Shown: positions 1 to 9,225, counted from the first letter of the stretch. The stretch is 64,000 nucleotides of DNA from Brevibacterium pigmentatum (GCF_011617465.1 NZ_CP050153.1:3782001-3846000); one strand, 5' to 3'. Notes: generated by a model not told the origin, from the sequence alone. A program made the numbers and translations.

Positions 1-1001
1 GCCAGACCGTTGCTTCGCTGGCTCAGGATGCCGGAGCCGCGGTGGCCAAGCTCGTTCTGCCCACCCCTGCGAAGAAGGCGGCCGCGATCCCTGCGGCCGC
101 GAGCACCGGCGTCGACGGCACGGTCCCCTTCGTCACCGAGGCCAAGGACTTCTACCGCATCGACACGGTCCTCTCACCACCGGTCATCGACCCCGAACAG
201 TGGTCGCTGCGCATCCACGGCATGGTCGAGAACGAGCTCACCCTGACGATGGACGACGTGCTCGACCTGCCCCTCGAAGAGCACCACATCACGCTCACCT
301 GCGTATCCAATCCCGTCGGCGGAGAGCTCGTCGGCAATGCGACCTGGCTCGGCTATCCAGTCCGCGAACTCCTCGCCCGAGCCCGCCCGAGCTCGCAGGC
401 CGATATGGTTCTCTCCCACTCCTTCGACGGATTCACCGCCTCGACCCCGATCGGTGCACTGACCGATGACCGTGCGGCCCTCCTGGCGGTGGGAATGAAC
501 GGCGAACCGCTCACCCCGATCCACGGGTTCCCCGCCCGCCTCGTCGTTCCCGGACTCTACGGATTCGTCTCCGCGACGAAGTGGGTGACCGAACTCGAGG
601 TCACCCGCTTCGATGAGAAGACCGCCTACTGGACCGACCGCGGGTGGGATGCCAAAGCCCCCATCCTCGTCGCTTCCCGCATCGAGGTCCCCAAGCCGTT
701 GGCCAAGGTCCCTGCCGGGGACATCCGGGTCGGCGGCACCGCCTGGGCACAGCGTTCAGGGATCGAGCGTGTCGAGGTCAAGCTCGACGACGGCGAGTGG
801 ACGCAGGCGGATCTCGCCGAGGAAGTCACGATCGACACCTGGCGGCAATGGCGGGCCGAATTCGCCGAGGTGGCCGCGGGCTCCCATACCGTCACCGTGC
901 GCGCCACGGACAAGGACGGCACCGTGCAGACGTCGAAACGTCGAGATTCGATCCCGAACTCGGCCACCGGGCACCACCACATCCAATTCCGCGTCGAATA
1001 G
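1..1001 (+). CDS. Molybdopterin-dependent oxidoreductase, SuoX-like (3' part)
   Basis: The reading frame is open to the window edge (first full codon at base 3), so the N-terminus, probably including membrane segments, lies outside. The visible 332 residues hold a sulfite-oxidase-fold Moco-binding domain. CVSNPVGG near residue 100 carries the cysteine expected to ligate molybdenum. A Mo-co dimerisation, Ig-like domain follows and ends in [10 protein letters not shown]. Proteins of this kind are electron-transfer oxidoreductases acting outside the membrane or bound to it; the substrate cannot be read from sequence. The gene sits just upstream of a fasciclin/sigK/rskA group. That neighbourhood recurs in actinobacteria and suggests an envelope redox role. 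The family call is firm, the function open. Confidence 0.85.
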   Translation, partial: QTVASLAQDAGAAVAKLVLPTPAKKAAAIPAAASTGVDGTVPFVTEAKDFYRIDTVLSPPVIDPEQWSLRIHGMVENELTLTMDDVLDLPLEEHHITLTCVSNPVGGELVGNATWLGYPVRELLARARPSSQADMVLSHSFDGFTASTPIGALTDDRAALLAVGMNGEPLTPIHGFPARLVVPGLYGFVSATKWVTELEVTRFDEKTAYWTDRGWDAKAPILVASRIEVPKPLAKVPAGDIRVGGTAWAQRSGIERVEVKLDDGEWTQADLAEEVTIDTWRQWRAEFAEVAAGSHTVTVRATDKDGTVQTSKRRDSIPNSATGHHHIQFRVE

Positions 1002-1048
1002 CTGTCCCTCCGGGGCCGCCTCGGCGAAGGAATTCTCATATTTCTTCC

Positions 1049-1083
1049 CCATCCACCCATCCGAACCGGGCACCGCACCGAAT
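1049..1083 (+). promoter_or_regulatory. Candidate SigK-type promoter of the fasciclin gene
   Basis: Two copies of CCATCC (1049-1054 and 1057-1062) are followed by CCGAAT at 1078-1083. The published mycobacterial SigK promoter is CCATCC, 16-19 bases, then CCGAAT. Here the second -35 copy gives a 15-base spacer and the first gives 23. The element lies 79 bases before the start codon of the MPT70/83-like gene, the classical SigK target, and sigK itself is the next gene. Matches are exact but the spacing is one base short. Confidence 0.6.
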
Positions 1084-1161
1084 ACCCAGTACACAGCGAG
1101 CAATGGAGATCACTTCACAGCTGTGCGCGAATACGCATCACTGTTGATTAGGAGAAGAACA

Positions 1162-1854
1162 ATGAAGACACTGCTTCGCACACGCACCGCCACCATCCTC
1201 TCGGCCGGCGCCATCGGCCTGCTGGCTCTGAGCGGCTGCGGAATGGACTCCGGATCCGGCGGGGAGGAGTCCGGTTCGGAATCGGGCAGCTCCGAATCCC
1301 AGCCCGCTGACTCGGGCGAGTCCGAGATGCCCGACGAGTCCGCCGACTCCTCCATGGCCGATTCCGACCTCGTCGGCAAGGGCTGCTCGGCTTACGCGGA
1401 AGCGAACCCGGACGGGGCCGGTTCTGTCGAGGGCATGGGACAGGACCCGGTGGCCACCGCCGCCTCGAACAACCCGATGCTCAAAACCCTGACCAAGGCG
1501 GTCTCGGGCAAGCTCAATCCCGATGTCGACCTCGTCGACACCCTCAACGGCGACGAATTCACCGTCATCGCCCCGGTCGACGACGCCTTCGCCGATGTGC
1601 CGAAGGACGACCTCGACGCCCTGGCCAAGGATTCGGACATGTTGACGAAGGTCCTGACCTACCACGTCATCCCCGGTCAGCTCTCTCCCGATGAGATCGC
1701 CGGTGAGCACGAGACCGTCGAAGGCTCGAAGGTCACAATCTCCGGTGAGGGCGAGGACATGAAGTTCGACGATGCCGGACTGGTCTGCGGCGGCGTCAAG
1801 ACCGCCAACGCCACGGTCTACATGGTCGACGCCGTGATGATGCCCGGGAAGTGA
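1162..1854 (+). CDS. Fasciclin-domain lipoprotein (MPT83/MPT70-like)
   Basis: This is a 230-residue secreted lipoprotein. The N-terminus is a type II signal peptide with lipobox LSGC, so Cys24 or so is lipidated. A Ser/Glu/Asp-rich linker follows to about residue 70, then one FAS1 domain ([13 protein letters not shown], then [19 protein letters not shown], ending [12 protein letters not shown]). The run [14 protein letters not shown] and the [13 protein letters not shown] stretch match the mycobacterial MPT83/MPT70 subgroup. The start at 1162 has GGAG about 7 bases upstream (taggagaagaaca) and places the signal peptide at the N-terminus; longer in-frame starts do not. FAS1 proteins act in surface adhesion or envelope interactions. 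Position next to sigK and a SigK-like promoter suggests SigK control. Confidence 0.92.
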   Translation: MKTLLRTRTATILSAGAIGLLALSGCGMDSGSGGEESGSESGSSESQPADSGESEMPDESADSSMADSDLVGKGCSAYAEANPDGAGSVEGMGQDPVATAASNNPMLKTLTKAVSGKLNPDVDLVDTLNGDEFTVIAPVDDAFADVPKDDLDALAKDSDMLTKVLTYHVIPGQLSPDEIAGEHETVEGSKVTISGEGEDMKFDDAGLVCGGVKTANATVYMVDAVMMPGK

Positions 1855-1984
1855 CGACGACACACCGAATGGTGGTGGCCGGGGAACGATCAATGCAGTC
1901 GCGATCGGGCCCCGGCCGCCGTCGTCTTCCCCTGCCCCCTGGACGCGGCACGACGCGCAGTCCGAGGGATGACATGATTGGTCA

Positions 1985-2647
1985 ATGAGTTCAGACGATC
2001 CGACGGCGTTTCGGCACGGACCCCCGGGGTCCGACCGGCAGGAGAACCACCCACCGGCCGTTGCCGACGCCGGAATCGCCTCGGCGGAAGCGGCCACCGC
2101 ATCGGATCCCAGCGGTGAGCTGCTGCTGCGGATCGCTGCAGGCGATCGGTCCGCGTTCGACGAACTCTTCACCACCCAATCGCGCATCCTCATGGCCGTG
2201 ATCCTCCGGATCGTCAAGAGCCGATCACTCGCCGAGGAGGTCCTGCAGGAATGCTTCACCGAGGTGTGGACGCGGTGTTCGGGCTTCGACCCGGCCCGGG
2301 GAACGGGCAGGGCATGGCTGGTCACCCTGTGTCGCAGACGGGCCATCGACTGTGTGCGCAGCGTTCAGTCCCAGCAGGACCGTGACTTCGCCGACGGGCT
2401 GCGCACCTCCGCCGAGGCGGCTGAGGGAGTCGAGCAGACCGTAATCGATCGGGCGGAGTCGGACCGCACGGTCTCCGCGTTGAAGATCCTCCCCGAGGAA
2501 CAGAGCACGCCGATCGTCATGGCCTTCTATCAGGGTCTGACCCACGCTCAGATCTCGGAGGATCTCAAGGTGCCGCTGGGTACCATCAAGTCACGGATCA
2601 GAGACGGAATGAAGAAGCTGCGAGACGAGTTGGAGGCGAGTCGATGA
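1985..2647 (+). CDS. sigK: ECF RNA polymerase sigma factor SigK
   Basis: This 220-residue ECF sigma factor has a variable N-terminal extension of about 40 residues. Region 2 follows (AFDELFTTQSRILMAVILRIV, SLAEEVLQECFTEVW), then a linker and region 4 (LPEEQSTPIVMAFYQGL, ISEDLKVPLGTIKSRIRDGMKKLR). The TH-Q-IS-xx-L-GTIKSRIRDG pattern is typical of the SigK/ECF19 group. The stop codon overlaps the next start (ATGA, 2644-2647), so it is translationally coupled to the anti-sigma gene. It is expected to direct transcription of the upstream fasciclin gene and perhaps its own operon; a CCGAAT at 1865-1870 lies upstream but no good -35 was seen. Confidence 0.9.
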   Translation: MSSDDPTAFRHGPPGSDRQENHPPAVADAGIASAEAATASDPSGELLLRIAAGDRSAFDELFTTQSRILMAVILRIVKSRSLAEEVLQECFTEVWTRCSGFDPARGTGRAWLVTLCRRRAIDCVRSVQSQQDRDFADGLRTSAEAAEGVEQTVIDRAESDRTVSALKILPEEQSTPIVMAFYQGLTHAQISEDLKVPLGTIKSRIRDGMKKLRDELEASR

Positions 2648-3531
2648 GCACCGATCGTGATTATCTGGCCGCCGGCCTGGCCTTGGGCGGGCTGAGCGAC
2701 TCCGAGCTCGCCGAGGCTCAGGCACTTGCCGAGTCCGATGCCGACTTCCGCGCTGAGGTCGCTTCCTATTCCGACGTCATGGCCGAAGCAGCCGAGTCCG
2801 ATGAACCAGTCGAGGTCAGCTCCTCGACTCGTGAGGCGATTCTGTCGATCCCCGAGAACCACGCCCAGGAGCCGGCACAGGAACCGGCTCCGGAGACGTC
2901 GTCAGCCGCCGAGGCGAAGGCCTCACCGGCCGTTGAGACCTCGGTTCCGCCCATCGTCGCTGATGCCTCCAACGATCCTCAGCCGGCACCGACGTCGCTG
3001 AGCGACCATCGAGAGGCACGCAGGCCCGCCCCCCGCGCTGAAGGCGCAGGAGATCCACAGCCTCGCCGCATCTCCTGGTTGCCGTGGGTCGCGGCCGCGG
3101 CCGCGATCGTTGTCGCCGCCGGTCTCGGCGGGACCCTCTGGCAGCAGCAACAGCGGCAGAACGCCCTGGAAGAGGAGCTGGCCGCGACTCAGCAGCAGTT
3201 GGATGATTCTGCCCGTCTCATGGAGGCCAGTGATCTGCGTACGCACACCGAGAAGCTGCCCGAGGGCGGCTCTGTCACTGTTCTCTCTTCCAAGAGCGAG
3301 CAGCTCATCCGCCTCAGCCCCAAAGACATCGGACAGCCACCGGCCGGAAAGTCGATGCAGATGTGGGTCATCGGTGCCGACGGCCCGGAAAACGCCGGCC
3401 TGATGGCGGATGAGCCGGTGACCATCACCGGCGAAAAGTTCACCGACGGCAGCGTCTTCGGTATCACCGTCGAACCCGAGGGCGGTTCGAAGCAGCCGAC
3501 CACGGATCCGATCGTCGCCATCGACCTGTAG
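2644..3531 (+). CDS. rskA: Anti-sigma-K factor RskA
   Basis: This 295-residue single-pass membrane anti-sigma factor has an N-terminal cytoplasmic anti-sigma domain (DYLAAGLALGGLSDSELAEA). A long Pro/Ala/Glu-rich linker follows, then one transmembrane helix at about residues 145-165 (WLPWVAAAAAIVVAAGLGG), a short coiled-coil-like stretch rich in Gln, and a C-terminal extracellular RskA domain (MQMWVIGADGPENAGLMADE). In mycobacteria RskA holds SigK at the membrane and releases it after regulated proteolysis under reducing conditions. The linker is longer than in the mycobacterial protein. It is coupled to sigK by a 4-base overlap. Confidence 0.9.
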   Translation: MSTDRDYLAAGLALGGLSDSELAEAQALAESDADFRAEVASYSDVMAEAAESDEPVEVSSSTREAILSIPENHAQEPAQEPAPETSSAAEAKASPAVETSVPPIVADASNDPQPAPTSLSDHREARRPAPRAEGAGDPQPRRISWLPWVAAAAAIVVAAGLGGTLWQQQQRQNALEEELAATQQQLDDSARLMEASDLRTHTEKLPEGGSVTVLSSKSEQLIRLSPKDIGQPPAGKSMQMWVIGADGPENAGLMADEPVTITGEKFTDGSVFGITVEPEGGSKQPTTDPIVAIDL

Positions 3532-3574
3532 GGCCGCGAGGAGTAGGCTTCGTCGCACCGGCGAAGGAGCTGAC

Positions 3575-4165
3575 ATGTCCGATTTCGAGTGGGATCCGGA
3601 GACCTACCTGGCGCTCATGGCCGAGGAGATCCCCGATTACCCGCGCCTGCAGACCGAGGTGGCAGCTGCGGCGGCCACCGGGGCACCGAGGTCAATCCTC
3701 GATCTGGGCGTCGGCAGCGGACTGACAGCACAGCGCGTCCTCGAGGCACTCCCGGAGGCCGAGCTGCTCGGCATCGACGCGAGTTCCGAGATGCTCTCCG
3801 CTGCCGAGTCGACCCTTGACCCGGAACGCACCCGGTTGCAGCTGGGCCGCCTCGAAGAATCATTGCCGAAGGGGCCGTTCGACCTGGTCATGTCGACGCT
3901 CTCCGTCCATCATCTCGACGGCCCCGGCAAGGCCGACCTCTTCGCCCGCATCGCGGCGGTGCTCGATTCCGGCGGGAGGTTCGTCCTCGGTGACCTCATC
4001 GTGCCCGCCGATCCGGCGGACGTCGTCACACCGATCGATTGGGTCGACGACACGCCCAGCTCCCTCGAGGAGCAGCTGACCTGGTTCGCCGAGGCGGAGC
4101 TGACCACCCGCGTGCACTGGCAGCACCGGGACCTGGCCGTCGTCGTCGCCGAGAAACAGCGCTGA
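3575..4165 (+). CDS. Class I SAM-dependent methyltransferase
   Basis: This 196-residue Rossmann methyltransferase carries the SAM motif I ILDLGVGSGLTAQRVL at about residues 43-58. The acidic residue closing strand 2 is in LLGIDASSEML, and the post-motif is FDLVMSTLSVHHLDGPGK. The layout resembles the ubiE/methyltransf_25 families. The acceptor is unknown. It follows rskA by 43 bases on the same strand, and GAAGGAGC lies upstream of the ATG. It may be co-transcribed with sigK-rskA, but no shared function is evident. Confidence 0.8.
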   Translation: MSDFEWDPETYLALMAEEIPDYPRLQTEVAAAAATGAPRSILDLGVGSGLTAQRVLEALPEAELLGIDASSEMLSAAESTLDPERTRLQLGRLEESLPKGPFDLVMSTLSVHHLDGPGKADLFARIAAVLDSGGRFVLGDLIVPADPADVVTPIDWVDDTPSSLEEQLTWFAEAELTTRVHWQHRDLAVVVAEKQR

Positions 4166-4266
4166 TATCGTCGGCTCCCCTCCTCCACCAGCGGTGGGAA
4201 GACTGCATCGCAAATTCCCCACTGCGGCGGATACCGGCAGGCCACCGCACTGTCTAAGCTGGAAGG

Positions 4267-5697
4267 ATGACGGAGGATCAGGCACCTGTGCGAACCACCA
4301 AGAGCGATGTCTACATCGTCATTGGCCTGGCCGTGTCGTCAATGCTCTTCGCAGTGCTCTACAGCGCCTCCAGCATTCAGGTTCTGAAGGCACCTCTGTG
4401 GGCTTGCTGCCTCGCATCCGTCCTCCTCACCGCACCCTTGTTGTATCGGCGCCGGTTTCCGACTCAGAGCGCATTTGCAATCTGCCTCGTCTACTCGGTA
4501 GCACTAGTCAACAGCGCCATGGAAATCGGCGTCTCCCAGATCGTCCTGTTCATGGGAATCTATTCGATCGGGCAGTGGCAGCGCAGCCGCAAGGTCGCCT
4601 TCTGGTCGCGCTTGCTGCTGTGCATCGGCATGGCGATCCTCTTCACGGTGTCGCTGACCGTCCAGTATCGGGCTCTCGGCGACTTCACCCTTCTGCAGTT
4701 CGCTGCGTCCGGTGGAGTGTCTTTCTTGACGAACGTCGCGTTCTTCGGCGGAGCGTGGCTCTTCGGCAACCGCGCATGGAGGCAGCGCAGGCTGTTGGCC
4801 GAGCTCCGCGCGGCCAACGCGGAGGTGCGTGAGCAGGAGCAGCAGCTGACCCGGCAGGCTCTCGACCTCGAACGCGTACGCATCGCAAGGGAACTCCACG
4901 ATGGAGTCGCCCACCATATCGCCGGGGTCGGAATCCACGCCGCTGCCGCACGTCGCAGCCTTGAGAAGAACCCCGCCAAAGCCAAGGAATCGCTCCAGGT
5001 CATCGAATCCTCGACCCGCGAGACCGTCGACGAACTCCGCGCCCTCGTCTACACACTGCGTGACACGGACTCGGCGACCGACGACACGGCGGCCACGGAC
5101 AACGCGACCGCTCCGGGAGGCCAGGCGGCGGACCTTCCCGCCGACAATGCGACGGCGGCATCAACGAAGGGCAACCCCAGCCTCGGCGATCTCCCGGAAC
5201 TCATCGAATCGGCCCGACGATTCGACCAAACGGTCGAGTACGCGACGATCGGGGAGCCTCGCCCACTCACTCCGATCACCGAGATGTCGATCTATCGCGT
5301 CATTCAGGAATCCCTGACCAACTGTTCTCGCTACGCGGGCGCCAGCGCCGAGGTGGACGTACGGCTGCGCTACGGTCGCACCGACCTCGAGGTGGAGGTC
5401 AGCGATTCGCGCCCGACAGGCGGTGCGGCCACGTCTGTTTCCGCTGGTGCCCGGTCCGAAGCCGAGGGACGAACTCAGAGCGAAGGACTGGGATTGGGCA
5501 TCGTCGGTATGCGGGAGAGGATGAGCGCCCTCGGCGGCAGCCTCGAAGCCGGCCCGAAGTCACGCGGCGGTTGGCTCGTCCGTGCTCGCATCCCTTACCC
5601 GCGCAGCACTGTCTGCCCGGACGACTCAGCTACTTCTGGAACTGCAGCCCCCGAGGCCCACAATCGCCCCGACAGTTCAGCAAAGGCATCCCTATGA
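4267..5697 (+). CDS. NarL-type sensor histidine kinase
   Basis: This 476-residue membrane sensor kinase has about five or six N-terminal transmembrane helices (residues ~17-175). A coiled coil (AELRAANAEVREQEQQL) leads into the HisKA_3 dimerisation domain with phospho-acceptor His211 in ARELHDGVAHH. The C-terminal HATPase_c domain carries the N-box VIQESLTNCSRYAGA and the G-box GLGLGIVGMRERM. A low-complexity Asp/Ala/Thr insert lies between the two domains and another lies within the ATPase domain. The ATG at 4267 has GGAAGG immediately abutting it. A GTG at 4288 has GGAGG 11 bases upstream and is a possible alternative. It overlaps the response regulator by ATGA. Confidence 0.9.
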   Translation: MTEDQAPVRTTKSDVYIVIGLAVSSMLFAVLYSASSIQVLKAPLWACCLASVLLTAPLLYRRRFPTQSAFAICLVYSVALVNSAMEIGVSQIVLFMGIYSIGQWQRSRKVAFWSRLLLCIGMAILFTVSLTVQYRALGDFTLLQFAASGGVSFLTNVAFFGGAWLFGNRAWRQRRLLAELRAANAEVREQEQQLTRQALDLERVRIARELHDGVAHHIAGVGIHAAAARRSLEKNPAKAKESLQVIESSTRETVDELRALVYTLRDTDSATDDTAATDNATAPGGQAADLPADNATAASTKGNPSLGDLPELIESARRFDQTVEYATIGEPRPLTPITEMSIYRVIQESLTNCSRYAGASAEVDVRLRYGRTDLEVEVSDSRPTGGAATSVSAGARSEAEGRTQSEGLGLGIVGMRERMSALGGSLEAGPKSRGGWLVRARIPYPRSTVCPDDSATSGTAAPEAHNRPDSSAKASL

Positions 5698-6350
5698 CCC
5701 GAGTCCTCCTCGTCGACGACCAGTCCATGGTCCGTACCGGCTTCCGCACGATCCTCGAAAGCGAGGACGGCATCACGGTCGTCGGTGAGGCCGAGAATGG
5801 GCAGATCGCCATCGACAAGGCCCTTGAGCTGTCCCCCGATGTCATCTGCATGGATGTGCAGATGCCGGTTATGGACGGACTCGAGGCGACAGAGGAGATC
5901 GTCCGCCGCGGCGCTGCCGGAGCGGTCCTCATGCTCACGACCTTCAACCGCGACGACTTCCTGTTCCGTGCACTCGATGCCGGCGCAAGTGGTTTTCTGC
6001 TCAAAACCGCCGAGGCCGAGCAGCTCATCGACGCAGTGACCGCCTTGGCCGCCGGAGACGGCCTGCTCTCCCCCGAGGTCACTCGCCGTGTCATCGAACG
6101 ATCCGTGTCCACCCCGGAACCTGCGACGCCGACAGCTCCTGAGCTCGACCACCTCACCGACCGCGAGCTCGAGGTTCTGCAATTGGTGGCGACCGGGGCC
6201 AGCAATTCCGAGATCGCCGCGAACCTATTCGTCGGCGAGGCCACCGTGAAGACCCACGTGTCGAACCTGCTGTCGAAACTCGGCATCCGCGATCGCATCC
6301 ACGCAGTGATCTGGGCGTACGAGAACGGCGTGGCGAAGGTCGGGGGCTAG
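5694..6350 (+). CDS. NarL/FixJ-family response regulator
   Basis: This 218-residue two-domain regulator has a receiver domain (residues 1-120) with acidic pocket D8/D9, phospho-acceptor Asp54 in CMDVQMPVMDG, Thr82/83 and Lys104. A LuxR-type helix-turn-helix spans about 150-215 (LTDRELEVLQLVATGASNSEIA, TVKTHVSNLLSKLGIRDR). The start at 5694 overlaps the kinase stop (ATGA), so the pair is coupled. Such pairs often control a neighbouring ABC exporter. The ABC-2 genes at 6874-8900 on the same strand are the obvious candidate, an inference from position alone. Confidence 0.93.
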   Translation: MTRVLLVDDQSMVRTGFRTILESEDGITVVGEAENGQIAIDKALELSPDVICMDVQMPVMDGLEATEEIVRRGAAGAVLMLTTFNRDDFLFRALDAGASGFLLKTAEAEQLIDAVTALAAGDGLLSPEVTRRVIERSVSTPEPATPTAPELDHLTDRELEVLQLVATGASNSEIAANLFVGEATVKTHVSNLLSKLGIRDRIHAVIWAYENGVAKVGG

Positions 6351-6426
6351 ACAGGTCGCCACTGCCGTTGGCGCCGTCGCTACTCCCTCTCGCTGCCACC
6401 CTATGCCGCCGCCGCGCGGCGAGCAG

Positions 6427-6792
6427 TCAGTCGCCGACGGTGTGGTCGATCATCTCGCGCACGATGCCCGCGTGTCCCGCGTGCCGGCCGGTCTCCAGGA
6501 TCAGGTGCAGGTACACCCACCGCAACGTCAACTTTCCGCCCGGCGGTACGTAGTCGAGGCTGTGCTGGGCGGCGATCTCTCGGGAGCGGTCGCACTCCTC
6601 CAGGTAGGCACCGATGACATCGTGCAGCTTCTCGTCCGGCTCCAGCCGCAGGTCAGCCTCAGGGTCTGCGTCGGTCCACGGCGGTGTGGGCAGTTCCGCG
6701 GCGGGGATTTGCCCGATCTGCTCAGCGAACGCTCCCAACTCCACCCAACGCAGGTGTTTGATCAAGCCGCCGAGGCTGGTGCCGCTCGGCAC
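6427..6792 (-). CDS. DinB-like DUF664 protein, apparently 5'-truncated
   Basis: The 121-residue frame starts at a GTG inside the conserved VPSGTSLGGLIKHLRWVE segment and runs to ILETGRHAGHAGIVREMIDHTVGD, the metal-site end of DUF664/DinB-fold enzymes (mycothiol-dependent isomerase or transferase relatives). These proteins are usually about 160-170 residues, so roughly 40 N-terminal residues are missing. The frame stays open upstream but that stretch does not resemble the family, has no ATG/GTG/TTG start nearby, and collides with the start of the ABC gene at 6874. Either this is a remnant, or a frameshift or unusual start hides the N-terminus. Confidence 0.5.
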   Translation of the reverse strand: MPSGTSLGGLIKHLRWVELGAFAEQIGQIPAAELPTPPWTDADPEADLRLEPDEKLHDVIGAYLEECDRSREIAAQHSLDYVPPGGKLTLRWVYLHLILETGRHAGHAGIVREMIDHTVGD

Positions 6793-6873
6793 TGGGCTGC
6801 GCCGGGCAACAGGGGTCTCGATTTCATCCTTGCGGCTGATCCGCTCGCACCGCGCCTCACATAGCGTTGAAGC

Positions 6874-7761
6874 ATGATCACCTTGGAGAACATCAACCGC
6901 AGCTTCGGCGACAAGCAGGTGCTGCACGACCTCAGCTTCGACATCGGCGACAGCCGGATGACCGGTTTCGTCGGCTCGAACGGCTCGGGCAAGACCACGA
7001 CCATGCGGATCCTGCTCGGCGTTCTCGCCGCGGACTCCGGCCGCATCCTCGTCGACGGTGATCCGATCACCGCACATCACCGCAGTGTGATCGGCTACAT
7101 GCCCGAGGAGCGAGGTCTCTACCCGAAGATGCCGATCATCGATCAGCTCGTCTACCTCGCCCGCTTCCACGGCCTCACCCGCCAAGCGGCGATGAAGCGC
7201 GGCCTCGACCTTCTCGACCAGCTCGACCTCAAGGGCGAACCCACCGATACTCTCGAATCGGTCAGCCTCGGCAATCAGCAGAAGGTCCAGATCGCTGCGG
7301 CGCTCATCCACGACCCGCAAGCCCTCGTCCTCGACGAACCGTTCTCCGGCCTCGATCCTGCTGCCGTCGAACGCACCCTCGGCGTCCTCACCGCCTTCGC
7401 CTCCTCCGGCGCCCCAGTGCTCTTCTCCAGCCACCAGCTCGACCTCGTCGAACGCCTCGTCGACGATCTCGTCATCATCAACGACGGCCGCCTCGTCGCA
7501 GCAGGCACCACCGCGGAACTGCGCCGGCAGCGCAGTCTGCCCGAGTGGACGCTGCAGACCGATGCCGACCTCGGCTGGGTGCGTGGTCTGCCCGATATCT
7601 CCGTCATCGAGCTCGACGGCAATTGGGTCCGGTTCACGGCCCCGAATGCCGATGCCGCCGAGGCGGTCCTGCGCAAAGCGCTCACCGTCTCCTCGGTGTC
7701 GTCCTTCGCTCCGCACGACGTTGCCCTCAACCGTCTCTTCCAGGAGGTCACGCAGGCATGA
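6874..7761 (+). CDS. ABC transporter ATP-binding protein (ABC-2 export type)
   Basis: This 295-residue ATPase has Walker A GSNGSGKTTTM at residues 34-44, a signature-like SLGNQQKVQIAAAL (LGNQQ in place of LSGGQ) at about 131, and Walker B LVLDEPFSGLDP at 151-162. The H-loop is in LFSSHQLDLVERL. The C-terminal 60 residues match the DUF4162-type tail of NatA-like proteins. LGNQQ in place of LSGGQ is typical of the NatA branch. It is translationally coupled to the permease gene by ATGA and probably drives export of Na+, a drug or a peptide; the substrate is unknown. Confidence 0.92.
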   Translation: MITLENINRSFGDKQVLHDLSFDIGDSRMTGFVGSNGSGKTTTMRILLGVLAADSGRILVDGDPITAHHRSVIGYMPEERGLYPKMPIIDQLVYLARFHGLTRQAAMKRGLDLLDQLDLKGEPTDTLESVSLGNQQKVQIAAALIHDPQALVLDEPFSGLDPAAVERTLGVLTAFASSGAPVLFSSHQLDLVERLVDDLVIINDGRLVAAGTTAELRRQRSLPEWTLQTDADLGWVRGLPDISVIELDGNWVRFTAPNADAAEAVLRKALTVSSVSSFAPHDVALNRLFQEVTQA

Positions 7762-8900
7762 GCACCACCGAAACGACCACCGCCGCCGACGGCACTCAAG
7801 CAGCCCGCGCCGGCAGCAGCCGGGCCGGATTCACCACCGCGATCGGACTCGTCATCGAACGCGAGATCATGGTCAGGCTGAAGTCGAAGGCCTTCATGGT
7901 CTCGATGATCTTGAGCATCGTCCTCTTCGGCGTACTCGTCGGGGTCTCCGGAGCGCTGCCCTCACTGTTCTCCTCCACGGACAAGGTGGCGGTCACCTCG
8001 GAGGGGGCGAAGGCAATCGAGGGGATCGACGATATCGAACCGGTGGCCGTCGATGACGTCGACGAGGCAACAGCCCTGATCACCTCCGAGGAGGTCGAAT
8101 CCGCCGTCGTCGAATCGGAGGATTCGCCGACCGGGGTGGCGGTGCTGTCCCTGCGTTCGGCACCGGAATCGCTCATCGGCGCACTCAGTCTCACTCCTGA
8201 GGTCGAACTCCTCGATCCCGACGCCCCGGACCAGGCTCTCACCTACTTCATCGGGCTCGGCCTCGGGCTGGTGTTCTTCATGGCGGCGATGACGTTCGGG
8301 AACACGATCGCCTCGTCCGTGGTGGAGGAGAAGCAGTCGCGGATCGTCGAGATCCTGCTCGCGTCCACCTCGGCGCGGGTGCTCATGTTCGGCAAGGTCA
8401 TCGCGTGTACGATCCTCGCTTTCGCGCAGATCGGGCTCACCGCGGTCGCGGTCCTCGCGGGTGCCGCCATCAGCGGAAACGACATGGTGCTGGGCAAGGT
8501 CGCCGAACCGATCGCCTGGTTCATCCCGCTCTTCATCGTCGGCTTCGTCATGGTCGCCGCCCTCTACGCGGCCGCGGCATCGATGGTCTCGCGCACCGAG
8601 GATCTGCCGTCGACGAGCACGCCGATCATGATGCTCATCTTTCTGCCCTATATGGGCGTCATCATCTTCTCGTCGAACGAAACGGTGATGGCGGTGCTGT
8701 CCTACATTCCGTTCTCCGCGGCGGTGGCAGTGCCGATGCGAGTCTTCCTCGGCTCCATCGCCTGGTGGGAGCCGCTGGTGTCTCTGCTCATCCTCATCGT
8801 CACCACCCTGCTCGCGCTGCTGCTGGCCACGAGGATCTTCGAACGCTCGATCCTCAAGTCGGGTCCGAAGCTGACGTGGGGTCAGGCGCTGAAGAAGTGA
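7758..8900 (+). CDS. ABC-2 type permease (NatB-like)
   Basis: This 380-residue permease has an N-terminal transmembrane helix (MVSMILSIVLFGVLVGV) and a large extracytoplasmic loop of about 120 acidic residues. Five further helices follow from about residue 160, including the conserved SSVVEEKQSRIVEILLAS motif of NatB/ABC2_membrane_3. The start at 7758 overlaps the ATPase stop. With the ATPase it forms a two-gene exporter, possibly under the two-component system upstream. Confidence 0.9.
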   Translation: MSTTETTTAADGTQAARAGSSRAGFTTAIGLVIEREIMVRLKSKAFMVSMILSIVLFGVLVGVSGALPSLFSSTDKVAVTSEGAKAIEGIDDIEPVAVDDVDEATALITSEEVESAVVESEDSPTGVAVLSLRSAPESLIGALSLTPEVELLDPDAPDQALTYFIGLGLGLVFFMAAMTFGNTIASSVVEEKQSRIVEILLASTSARVLMFGKVIACTILAFAQIGLTAVAVLAGAAISGNDMVLGKVAEPIAWFIPLFIVGFVMVAALYAAAASMVSRTEDLPSTSTPIMMLIFLPYMGVIIFSSNETVMAVLSYIPFSAAVAVPMRVFLGSIAWWEPLVSLLILIVTTLLALLLATRIFERSILKSGPKLTWGQALKK

Positions 8901-9225
8901 CGATGCTCGGGCCGAACAGTGAGTTAACTGACGCTTCATGTTCCTTCCACTCGTTTTGCGTGAGTACTGAGTAGGTTGGAGGCCGTCCGCTCCCTCACCT
9001 CATCCACGCACCCGTCCGTGCCCAGCCTCCGGCGCTGCTCGGAACCCTCCGGCTCAATCGACTTCGTCAACGAGGCGAATCTGGACTCGCTTGTGCTCGG
9101 TATCTTCGCAGAGGGCAATTTCCCCGTTCGCTGGGAGAAGCCGAGCGCCACAATTTATAGGCGAACCCGCGCCGATCACCGGCGTCGTTCGTCATCCGCA
9201 CAGGTCGACCTGGCAGAGTGGGCCC
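8901..9225. other. Intergenic region without a confident gene
   Basis: These 325 bases lie between the ABC permease and the acetyltransferase. Short open frames exist on both strands, but none resembles a known family or has a ribosome site. A 12-base perfect palindrome CAGGTCGACCTG at 9201-9212 sits 13 bases before the acetyltransferase ATG and may be an operator. The base composition from 8905 to 8980 is lower in GC than its surroundings. Confidence 0.5.

Noticed and set aside
613..1161. Upstream extension of the fasciclin frame
   Set aside because: It overlaps the molybdoenzyme gene and would bury the lipoprotein signal peptide; the ATG at 1162 has a ribosome site.
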